Shown here one piece after another: positions 41,936 through 49,062 of a stretch of DNA of 49,989 bases. Numbering within the stretch: the stretch's first letter is position 1; each line of letters starts with the position of its first letter. The stretch comes from Lachnospiraceae bacterium UBA1712. GTDB lineage: Bacteria; Bacillota; Clostridia; Lachnospirales; Lachnospiraceae. Both the position numbers and the translations under genes were made by a program. The stretch lies in the NCBI GenBank assembly GCA_002317175.1, contig DCJA01000038.1, positions 1 through 49,989 of the forward strand, written 5' to 3'. The notes below the pieces were generated by a model. It made no database searches and was not told the DNA's origin. It saw only the letters and a list, made by a program, of their open reading frames with translations.

Positions 41936-43021
41936 TTATTTAATGATGTGCTTTAGTTCTTTTGCTATGACCTTTGCCATTTCCTTATGAGCCTTTTTGC
42001 CTGGATGACATCTGGCTCCCACAGTTTTATCTGTCAGTTCTGGAAGCTTTATATAGCCTGCATTGATATCTTTGCTATCATATATGTAGATTTCAAGAGC
42101 CTCTTTAATAGTTGACTCCATCTTATCCCCAAGCACACCAAATGCCCATCCAATATAAGCCTTAGGATTATTCTTTCTAACCAGTTTTAAAAAAGCTATC
42201 ATGGCATCTCTGACTTTGATGCGGTCTTCTTCCAGATAATCATCTCCCTCCATTCTAAGTAAAGAGGCATTGTCACATTCAGTATTATGAAATGCACCAT
42301 CATCATTGGTGCCAAGATTTATAATCACTGCATCTGGCTGCCATAAAGCAAAATCCCAGGCATCATTGAAGCCATGTGCCTCAAAATATTCCGTTCCCAT
42401 CAGTGAGCATATTCCTTCATAATACTTTGGAATAACATTGTCAGGATTGCAATCCCAGGATGCATATGTCCCCCAACCACTCTGCGAAAACACTCTTACA
42501 TCTGCATCAAGCTTTTTGCCCACCATATAAGGATATGAATTAACATGTGAAAATAGGCTGGCTATCCAGTCCATTTCACTCTTAGCTCCTACACAACCCT
42601 CAGCAGAGGTAATGCTGTCGCCAATAAACTCCAGTTTAATTGGTCTGTCCTCCACCACCTGGAGTTCACCATCAGTCTCCAGCTCATACAGCTCCAGTCT
42701 GTGTTCAGCATCTCCCGCAAAGGCCTGTACCTCTTTAATGATCCTGACATTAGTAAGCTGCTGTGGATTGCGCATTCTAAAAATGCTTATCCACTGCTTC
42801 TCTTTCGAAAGCATCTGTCTGGCTACTACTTCACCATTGATCTCAATTGCAATCCAGTTCTCATAGCTAGCAAAAGGTCCTGCCATTAAGAGTTTAAGCT
42901 CACTGGCCTTTAGATTAAATTCAACAAAGCTCCCTGTCCAGGTCAGTATAAGTGGATCCCTGCTTCCGGTAGTTCTGGCACATATTTTGATTTTCTCTGA
43001 ATCTATTTCTGATATTTTCAT
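41936..43021 (-). CDS. carbohydrate esterase family 2 acetylxylan esterase-like protein, cytoplasmic
   Basis: A 361-residue two-domain deacetylase: an N-terminal jelly-roll (to about 125) and a C-terminal SGNH hydrolase. The nucleophile is S136 in EFIGDSITSAEG, and the catalytic His is H339 in ARCHPGKKAH. The Gly and Asn of the oxyanion hole are in SQSGWGTYA and INLGTNDDGA. The layout is that of CE2 esterases such as Est2A of Butyrivibrio proteoclasticus. CE2 enzymes use a Ser-His pair and remove acetyl groups from xylo- or gluco-oligosaccharides. There is no signal peptide. It follows crcB by 34 bases. Confidence 0.92.
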   Translation of the reverse strand: MKISEIDSEKIKICARTTGSRDPLILTWTGSFVEFNLKASELKLLMAGPFASYENWIAIEINGEVVARQMLSKEKQWISIFRMRNPQQLTNVRIIKEVQAFAGDAEHRLELYELETDGELQVVEDRPIKLEFIGDSITSAEGCVGAKSEMDWIASLFSHVNSYPYMVGKKLDADVRVFSQSGWGTYASWDCNPDNVIPKYYEGICSLMGTEYFEAHGFNDAWDFALWQPDAVIINLGTNDDGAFHNTECDNASLLRMEGDDYLEEDRIKVRDAMIAFLKLVRKNNPKAYIGWAFGVLGDKMESTIKEALEIYIYDSKDINAGYIKLPELTDKTVGARCHPGKKAHKEMAKVIAKELKHIIK

Positions 43022-43055
43022 ATAGTTCTCCGATTATGCTAGCAATTTACTTTAC

Positions 43056-43421
43056 TTACCTTACAATTAACTCAGCCATATATACCGCTGCTACTCCCAG
43101 TATAACGCTAAGGCATGTGTATAGAAGAGCAAATCCTTTATTACCGCTCCCCATCAGATTCATGGTTTCTAAAGCAAAAGAGGAAAATGTTGTGAAGCCT
43201 CCACAGATTCCCACCTTCAAAAACAGCACCATATTCTGATTACAATCACTGTGCTTTACAGAATATGCCGCTACCAGCCCTATCACAAAAGAACCTACAA
43301 TATTGATTACTAGTGTTTTTATGGGAAAGCCTCCCATTTGCTTAAGAGGAATTAATCCTATCAGATACCGGATTACAGCACCGATAAATCCACCTGCTCC
43401 AACTATAAAAATGCTTAACAT
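43056..43421 (-). CDS. crcB: fluoride channel CrcB/Fluc
   Basis: A 121-residue membrane protein with four helices that exports fluoride as a dual-topology dimer. The family marks GAGGFIGAVIRYLIG, NIVGSFVIGLVAAY and GICGGFTTFSSFALE are all present. Many Firmicutes carry two paired copies, and here there is one. TAAGGAG precedes the ATG. I looked upstream for a fluoride riboswitch and do not see its conserved blocks. A TATAAT on the minus strand at 43457-43462 may be its -10 element. Confidence 0.94.
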   Translation of the reverse strand: MLSIFIVGAGGFIGAVIRYLIGLIPLKQMGGFPIKTLVINIVGSFVIGLVAAYSVKHSDCNQNMVLFLKVGICGGFTTFSSFALETMNLMGSGNKGFALLYTCLSVILGVAAVYMAELIVR

Positions 43422-43481
43422 TATTTCACTCCTTAATTATCAGTATAACTGGAACAATTATAACAAATAATCTGCCCATTC

Positions 43482-43490
43482 TGATATAAT
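43482..43490 (+). promoter_or_regulatory. extended -10 promoter of the orphan ASKHA gene
   Basis: TGATATAAT is a full extended -10 element. A start near 43497 would leave a leader of about 130 bases before the ATG at 43626, long enough to carry the alternative hairpins at 43570-43610. Confidence 0.5.
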
Positions 43491-43569
43491 ATGTGTGTTA
43501 TATTTGGAAATATCTTATGTGTTTAATAACAGTTATTTTTCACACATCACTTTTGTGCCGCTCAGATAA

Positions 43570-43610
43570 AGGGCTACCACTACAAGTGCCCTCCGGATTC
43601 CTCCGTGGGC
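43570..43610 (+). promoter_or_regulatory. structured leader with two mutually exclusive stems
   Basis: AGGGC (43570-43574) can pair with GCCCT (43588-43592), strengthened by CAC/GTG inside. The same GCCC (43588-43591) can instead pair with GGGC (43607-43610), with inner stem CGGA/TCCG (43594-43597 and 43602-43605). The second stem ends seven bases from the GGAG ribosome site. This looks like a switchable leader. I recognise no known riboswitch class and no B12 box. Confidence 0.4.
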
Positions 43611-43625
43611 GGAATGGAGATTGAT

Positions 43626-44807
43626 ATGTCTATTACTATTGGGATTGATATAGGAACAACCAATATTGAATATGCTTTTTCTTACAGCCTGAGTAACGAT
43701 GTAAGTCTATATATTGAGCGTAATCCATTGTCCAGATACGGATTGGATGTTATGACACGTATCACAAAGGCTAACAATGGTCTGCTTGCGGAAATGAGCC
43801 AGTGCCTCAGAAGAAGTATCTGCGACAAAATAAATGAGATACTTAGAATCGAGGGGGCCAAGCCACAGCCCAAGGCTCAGGTCAGTTTCCCTATGCCTGA
43901 TATGCCAAACTATAGTTCTCTTGATTTCAAGCTTGAGAAAATTAACATCGCCGCAAACACAACCATGATTCATATACTTATGAATTATGATTGCACAAAT
44001 CTAGGCAGCTTTCCATTTTCCCCTGTGCATACTGAGGCAATCAATACCAGCGCAAAGCTACTTAGGATCTCTGCCTATGATATTCCTGTCAGCATCACTC
44101 CTGGTTTATCTGCCTTTGTGGGCGGTGATATCGTAAGTGGTCTGTCTGTAATTCAAAAGCAGGATAACTATCTGCTGATTGATCTTGGCACCAATGCGGA
44201 AATGGTTCTGGTTAAGGGCAATGATGCATATATCACTTCTGCTGCTGCAGGACCTGCCTTTGAGACCTGCTCATATGGTCATGCCACAGATGCAATTGAC
44301 GGTATGGTATATATGCTTGATTCTGCTGTAATGGACGAGACTGGTTTGCTTTGTGATGAATATTTTGACAGCGGCTACGACTGTAATGGCATGCATTTTC
44401 CACAGAAAAAGATAAGGGATTTCCAGATGGCCAAATCTGCCATTCGAACCGGAATCGAGTTGCTGATTAAATCAGTTAATAAATCACAACCGCAACGCTT
44501 CAGCATAAGCACTGATGAGAATAACAGTCTTGACCATTCTTGTAGTTGTGCTTTGACTAGTAATACGGATTTTACAATATATATCGCAGGAACCTTTGGC
44601 CAGCATCTTAATATTGCTAATGCCATTCGAATTGGTATGTTCCCAGATTGGTTTAATGGACGCTGTAAGGCTTTGGGTAATACATCGCTTGCAGGTACAC
44701 TTTCAGATAGTTCTGAGTACTCGATATTTACCAAAAACATTAAAGAAATAGTACTGGCCAACATTCCTGAATTTAATGAATACTATATTAATTATATGAA
44801 TTTCTAA
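43626..44807 (+). CDS. RACo-like ASKHA ATPase (DUF4445 region) without iron-sulfur domain
   Basis: A 393-residue protein from the ATG at 43626, chosen because GGAG lies six bases before it. Corrinoid-protein reductive activators (RACo/RamA group) carry an ASKHA ATPase core that matches this one: ITIGIDIGTTNIEYAF, RYGLDVMTRI, NTTMIHILMNY, AFVGGDIVSG, LLIDLGTNAEMVL and AAGPAFE. Later blocks are FQMAKSAIRTGIELL and YIAGTFGQHL. In characterised members an N-terminal 2Fe-2S or other cluster domain passes electrons to Co(II). Here that part is absent and the ASKHA core begins at residue 1. No corrinoid protein or methyltransferase gene lies nearby. Function unknown, family likely. Confidence 0.82.
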   Translation: MSITIGIDIGTTNIEYAFSYSLSNDVSLYIERNPLSRYGLDVMTRITKANNGLLAEMSQCLRRSICDKINEILRIEGAKPQPKAQVSFPMPDMPNYSSLDFKLEKINIAANTTMIHILMNYDCTNLGSFPFSPVHTEAINTSAKLLRISAYDIPVSITPGLSAFVGGDIVSGLSVIQKQDNYLLIDLGTNAEMVLVKGNDAYITSAAAGPAFETCSYGHATDAIDGMVYMLDSAVMDETGLLCDEYFDSGYDCNGMHFPQKKIRDFQMAKSAIRTGIELLIKSVNKSQPQRFSISTDENNSLDHSCSCALTSNTDFTIYIAGTFGQHLNIANAIRIGMFPDWFNGRCKALGNTSLAGTLSDSSEYSIFTKNIKEIVLANIPEFNEYYINYMNF

Positions 44808-44847
44808 CATTCAATGAATACTTATTAATTATATGAATTTCTAACAT
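44775..44847 (+). repeat. tandem duplication of the 3' end of the ASKHA gene
   Basis: The 36 bases at 44775-44810, which include the last codons and the stop, are repeated at 44813-44847 with a single missing A. The second copy lies outside the gene and just before the terminator. Confidence 0.9.
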
Positions 44848-44851
44848 ATTA

Positions 44852-44880
44852 AAAGACGGCGATTTTATCTCGCCGTCTTT
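44852..44880. terminator. bidirectional rho-independent terminator
   Basis: AAAGACGGCGA (44852-44862) and TCGCCGTCTTT (44870-44880) form a perfect 11-pair stem with a seven-base loop and T-runs on both strands. It separates the plus-strand ASKHA gene from the convergent small Cys-rich gene. Confidence 0.93.
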
Positions 44881-44915
44881 TTTCTAAACATAAGTTAATT
44901 CAACAATATCAGGTC

Positions 44916-45173
44916 TTACCAAATCTCGTAAGGACATCTGGAGTCCTTCTTTGCACACCTAAGTTCCACATAGCAACCACAGGCTCCACAGAAACCATCT
45001 TTTAGATAATGGCATTTTGTGCATTCCAAAAGACGTTTTTCATACACATCTTCTCTGGCCTTTTCTCCTGGCTCCATATGATCCAGGATACGCTTTATTT
45101 TGGCCTCATATTCTTTTGGATCTATATCCTTAAGCAGGCAAAGTCTGCAAGGTTTTTTTTGAGTTTTTTCCAC
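44916..45173 (-). CDS. small Cys-rich protein, DUF6171-like
   Basis: An 85-residue protein with nine cysteines: CRLC at 9-12, CTKC at 51-54, then C62, C65, C67, C73 and C80 in the FCGACGCYVELRC...C end. The pattern suggests one or two zinc or iron-sulfur sites. It resembles the DUF6171 family of Lachnospiraceae, with unknown function. The start is the GTG at 45171-45173, since a stop codon lies two codons upstream and no ATG precedes the first Cys pair. It lies 34 bases after the arabinofuranosidase gene. Confidence 0.75.
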   Translation of the reverse strand: MEKTQKKPCRLCLLKDIDPKEYEAKIKRILDHMEPGEKAREDVYEKRLLECTKCHYLKDGFCGACGCYVELRCAKKDSRCPYEIW

Positions 45174-45207
45174 CTGTTAATACTCTTTTCTAATATACCA
45201 GTGTATA

Positions 45208-46707
45208 CTATTTAACTCTCAGCAATACTACCGAACAAGCTGGAAGTGTTACTTTGATTCCTGTCTCTGTAATTTCAACATTCTTAAGTTCTTCTGTCTT
45301 AACCACATCTGCATTTTCAAAGGTATTATGTGCATTCATGGCACCAGTAACTACACTTGCTTCAATCGAAGAAACCTTAAGCTCATCAAATGATATTTCA
45401 ACAGTCTTTGCATCATCTGCAGAAAGGTTGTTAAGAGTTATGTTAACCATTCCATCCTTTGCAGAAACCGACTCAGTAACCTCTGGAACCATCCATTCAC
45501 CCATACCTGTTTCATCAACGCCTGTAAGGAAGCTCTGAAGAAGCTGTGCATCCTGATGATACTTAAACATTCTGAATACATGATATGTAGGTGTAAGCAG
45601 CATCTTCTTGCCTTCTGTAAGGATTACTGACTGAAGGACATTGACAGTCTGAGCAATATTAGCCATACGAACTCTGTCACAGTGCTTATTAAAGATGTTG
45701 AGGTTAATACCTGCTACAAGAGCATCTCTAATAGAATTTTGCTGATATAAAAATCCTGGATTTGTTCCTTCCTCAACATCATACCAGCAGCCCCATTCAT
45801 CAACCATAAGACCTACAATCTTCTTTGGATCATGCTTATCCATTATAGTAGTATGCTTGCTGATAAGCTCTTCCATCTTAAGAGTTTTGCTAAGTGTAAT
45901 ATACCAGTCCTCTTTGCTAAAATCTGTTGCACTGCCCTTATGTGACCAGTCATGAGGTACTGTATAATAATGCAGTGAAATTGAATCAAGATTACCATGA
46001 AGATGCTCAAAGGTACGTGCAAAGCATCTTGCCATAAGCTTATCTGTCCACTCGTAGTCGTCTGCATTAGGTCCACATGCTACTCTGGTAATTGGTGAAT
46101 CAGGATTGTACTGCTTTACAAATGACTGATATCTGCGGTACTCATCTGCGTAATATTCCGGCATCATGTTACCACCGCAGCCCCAGTTTTCATTGCCTAC
46201 ACCAAAATAGTCAACCTTCCATGCCTTATCTCTTCCGTTGGCACGACGCTGCTGTGCAAGAGGTGACTCTCCATCAAAGGTCATATATTCAACCCACTCT
46301 GACATCTCCTGAACTGTACCTGAGCCTACATTGCCATTAACATAGGTCTTACAGCCAATCTGATCGCAGAGTTCAAAGAATTCATGTGTCCCAAAGCTGT
46401 TGTCTTCAACTACTCCACCCCAGTTGGTATTGATCATTTTCTTTCTTGTTTCTTTAGGACCGATACCATCCTTCCAGTGATACTCATCAGCAAAACATCC
46501 ACCTGGCCAGCGAAGTACTGGAAGCTTCATATCCTTAAGAGCCTCAACTACATCAGTTCTCATACCCTTATTATTAGGAATCTCCGAATTCTCTCCTACG
46601 TACAGACCTTCGTAGATACATCTTCCAAGATGCTCTGAAAAATGGCCATAAATCTCTGGGTTAATCTTTCCCAGCTTCTCGTTCTCATGAATTGTTAATT
46701 TAATCAT
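45208..46707 (-). CDS. alpha-L-arabinofuranosidase, glycoside hydrolase family 51
   Basis: A 499-residue GH51 enzyme that removes arabinose side chains from arabinoxylan or arabinan fragments. The acid/base is E173 in GVGNENWGCGG and the nucleophile is E304 in GLMVDEWGCWYD. The front part has IYGHFSEHLGRCIYEG and VLRWPGGCFADEYHW, and a C-terminal beta-sandwich follows. There is no signal peptide, as expected for cytosolic GH51 proteins. GGAG precedes the ATG by seven bases. It follows the GH120 gene by about 50 bases in one operon. Confidence 0.96.
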   Translation of the reverse strand: MIKLTIHENEKLGKINPEIYGHFSEHLGRCIYEGLYVGENSEIPNNKGMRTDVVEALKDMKLPVLRWPGGCFADEYHWKDGIGPKETRKKMINTNWGGVVEDNSFGTHEFFELCDQIGCKTYVNGNVGSGTVQEMSEWVEYMTFDGESPLAQQRRANGRDKAWKVDYFGVGNENWGCGGNMMPEYYADEYRRYQSFVKQYNPDSPITRVACGPNADDYEWTDKLMARCFARTFEHLHGNLDSISLHYYTVPHDWSHKGSATDFSKEDWYITLSKTLKMEELISKHTTIMDKHDPKKIVGLMVDEWGCWYDVEEGTNPGFLYQQNSIRDALVAGINLNIFNKHCDRVRMANIAQTVNVLQSVILTEGKKMLLTPTYHVFRMFKYHQDAQLLQSFLTGVDETGMGEWMVPEVTESVSAKDGMVNITLNNLSADDAKTVEISFDELKVSSIEASVVTGAMNAHNTFENADVVKTEELKNVEITETGIKVTLPACSVVLLRVK

Positions 46708-46759
46708 TTTTAATCTCCAATACTTTATATTTTATCACCCTGGTATTTTTACCGATATC

Positions 46760-48754
46760 CTACCAGTCCTGGAATAATTCCTTCTTTGAGTCTTCCATAG
46801 TTGCAAATGGTCCTGGTATTACTCCAACCTCACGATGCTCACCAAAATAATCATAATCAAATGTAATCGATGTTCCATCTACATTTTCAAATGGCTGATC
46901 TGGTTCGAATGCATTTCCCAAAATCTGTGTATTAATCATTCTGCCTTTAAAGTCATTGATCAACTCATAAACATTGGTATCAAGATAATACTTTCCATCT
47001 TTTTCGAGTAATTCAACCCTTGCCTCAGCGTCATTGACATAACCATTAACTTCCTTCTTCCACATCTTAGCGCCGCTTAAGTAAGCATTACCCTCTGACC
47101 AGACTGGAAGATGTCCAAAATGAGCAGGCTCGAGTTCACGCATATTAGCTGGTCTTGAAAAATCGAACTGACTGATCCATTCATCATAATTTGGATACTC
47201 ATCAAACTGGTCCGTTCCAACCACTCTGTTTTCACTATCAACTCCATCATCCTGATCATGCTTTGTAATGAAAGGATCTGATGGCCATTTCTGTACGAAT
47301 ATATTGTTATAGAATCTGTCATCACCATGAAGAAGTGTCATAAAGCCCATAACCTCAGTTCTGTGTGGCATATGATATGGAGTATATCTCCAGGTTGTTC
47401 CAGCTCCTACAGATGTAAATGATCCACAAATCAGATTATGAACCATAGCTATACCATCTGTTGCAAATCTAAAGGATACATCAGACAGGAGTATATTGTT
47501 ATCTACGAGTGTTGGTCCATGGCTTACTTCAACAAATAAATCCTGACTCATCATTCCACCAGACAACTGTTTTGCAAATGCAGGACGCTGATTATCATGT
47601 AAAAGATTCTGGCTGATTCTTGTTCCCTGAGCTTCCCAGTCACACCAGATTCCCATTGTACTGTGATGGATATGATTTCTTCTCATAATAACATCGATGG
47701 CTGCATGCATCTTAATACCAGCTATCTCAGCACCACCAAGTTCCATCATGTTATTGATATGGTGAATGTGATTATCCTCGATAATACTGAATACACCACC
47801 CATACGGCCGATGATTCCGCCCTGTTCACAGTGGTGAATATTGTTTCTTCTGATAATGTGATGTCCTATATTTTCCTTTAACCAACCGTGGAACTGACCG
47901 CGACAAACTGCATCTCGCTCCATCTGTGTCGGACTCTTTACATACTTATATGTGAAGAAATGATCATTGTCCGGATCTTTATATTTTCCTAACGAAATGC
48001 CAGCACATTTGCTATGGTATATTTCGCAATCCTCAATTATCCATCCCTTGCTCCAATGAGGTCCGATCATACCCTCCTGGTAAGCTGCAGGTGGTGCCCA
48101 GTTTGTAGCAGCCTTATTGATATCAAATCCTAATACTGTTATGTAGTTCACACCAGTTTTTGATGGATAAAATACATTTCTTCTGACTGTAATCTCTACA
48201 TTTTCCTTATTAGGATCTGCTCCCTGAAAATTAGCATATATTACTGTCTCATCAGCTTCTTCATCCTGCTCTGTATACCATTTGTAGACAGACTCTTCAG
48301 GTACCCAGCTGCATTCATACACTTTCGCTTCTATACATTCCTCAAGTGTAGCTGTCTCGTATAAGGCTTTATCATTCATAAACACACAACCAGTATGCTT
48401 ATCAGCCTTGGCAAAATACCAGTCTCCATAGACATATACTGTATATGGATTAAATTCGCCAAATGTACTGTTTGGAATCCTGCATACCCACACACTGTCT
48501 TTATACTGAGTCCAGTTCTTAATAACCTCGCCGCCAGTAATCTCAGCCTTAAGTGGCTCGATACTACGGTACATGATTGGTGCATCCTGCGTACCTGCAT
48601 TAACAGGATCAACATATTCGCGATATGTACCTGGGGCAACCAGTACCTCATCACCAGCTACTGCAATCTTTGCAGCATCATTAATGCGCTTAAAAGGTGC
48701 GGTCTGTGTTCCGTTTCCATCCTTTCTGGCATTTGCATCTACATAGATTTTCAT
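46760..48754 (-). CDS. beta-xylosidase, glycoside hydrolase family 120 (parallel beta-helix)
   Basis: A 664-residue protein with a right-handed beta-helix, seen as repeated NNIHH, NHIHH and QNLLHDN rungs. It matches the GH120 beta-xylosidase type known from Thermoanaerobacterium XylC: KIYVDANARKDGNGTQTAPF at the start, GGEVIKNW, and the catalytic region GIWCDWEAQGTR with candidate nucleophile D372 and candidate acid/base E409 in QDLFVEVSHGP. The ATG at 48752-48754 is used because GGAGGGTTATA precedes it. No signal peptide is present. It probably trims xylo-oligosaccharides in the cytosol together with the GH51 enzyme. Confidence 0.88.
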   Translation of the reverse strand: MKIYVDANARKDGNGTQTAPFKRINDAAKIAVAGDEVLVAPGTYREYVDPVNAGTQDAPIMYRSIEPLKAEITGGEVIKNWTQYKDSVWVCRIPNSTFGEFNPYTVYVYGDWYFAKADKHTGCVFMNDKALYETATLEECIEAKVYECSWVPEESVYKWYTEQDEEADETVIYANFQGADPNKENVEITVRRNVFYPSKTGVNYITVLGFDINKAATNWAPPAAYQEGMIGPHWSKGWIIEDCEIYHSKCAGISLGKYKDPDNDHFFTYKYVKSPTQMERDAVCRGQFHGWLKENIGHHIIRRNNIHHCEQGGIIGRMGGVFSIIEDNHIHHINNMMELGGAEIAGIKMHAAIDVIMRRNHIHHSTMGIWCDWEAQGTRISQNLLHDNQRPAFAKQLSGGMMSQDLFVEVSHGPTLVDNNILLSDVSFRFATDGIAMVHNLICGSFTSVGAGTTWRYTPYHMPHRTEVMGFMTLLHGDDRFYNNIFVQKWPSDPFITKHDQDDGVDSENRVVGTDQFDEYPNYDEWISQFDFSRPANMRELEPAHFGHLPVWSEGNAYLSGAKMWKKEVNGYVNDAEARVELLEKDGKYYLDTNVYELINDFKGRMINTQILGNAFEPDQPFENVDGTSITFDYDYFGEHREVGVIPGPFATMEDSKKELFQDW

Positions 48755-48810
48755 TATAACCCTCCAAAACAAAACTATATCTTACAGTATTATTTTATAT
48801 TCAGTATTTT

Positions 48811-48840
48811 ATCATAGCGACACACTAAAAGAGATATCAA
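48811..48840 (-). promoter_or_regulatory. candidate promoter of the GH120-GH51 operon
   Basis: On the minus strand TTGATA (48835-48840) and TATGAT (48811-48816) are 18 bases apart. The start would fall near 48804, about 50 bases before the ATG. Confidence 0.5.
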
Positions 48841-48856
48841 AAATGTACATCAATAT

Positions 48857-48871
48857 TTGATTTTTAATCAA
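48857..48871. promoter_or_regulatory. inverted repeat upstream of the GH120 promoter, operator-like
   Basis: TTGATT and AATCAA, six-base arms three bases apart, lie about 16 bases upstream of the candidate -35 element. The place fits an activator or repressor site for a sugar-responsive regulator. No regulator gene is adjacent in the window. The rest of the 290-base gap between the two genes holds no ORF I can support. Confidence 0.4.
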
Positions 48872-48948
48872 TTTTGTTCTAACAGACTGTCACAACTTTA
48901 GATAGCTTATTAATTGAAAGAGCTGTTGTGATACTCATATACAAAAAA

Positions 48949-48974
48949 CCGGAAGTGACCAAAATCACTTCCGG
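48949..48974 (-). terminator. rho-independent terminator of gdhA
   Basis: On the minus strand CCGGAAGTGA, loop TTTTGG and TCACTTCCGG form a perfect ten-pair stem followed by TTTTTTGTA. It lies about 90 bases after the gdhA stop codon. Confidence 0.95.
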
Positions 48975-49062
48975 AATTAATCATTATTATTTTATGAAAT
49001 CGTTCTGTTTATTAATAATCAATAATCAGCTTTGCCATTCATATAATGGAAAATGCTAATGA

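Noticed and set aside
43422..43604. Fluoride or cobalamin riboswitch in the divergent gap
   Set aside because: No fluoride-motif blocks and no B12 box are seen on either strand. Only the unnamed alternative stems remain.
47690..47830. Repeated NHIHH/NNIHH coding units as a DNA repeat
   Set aside because: They are rungs of the GH120 beta-helix at the protein level. The DNA is not repeated closely enough to be a genetic repeat.
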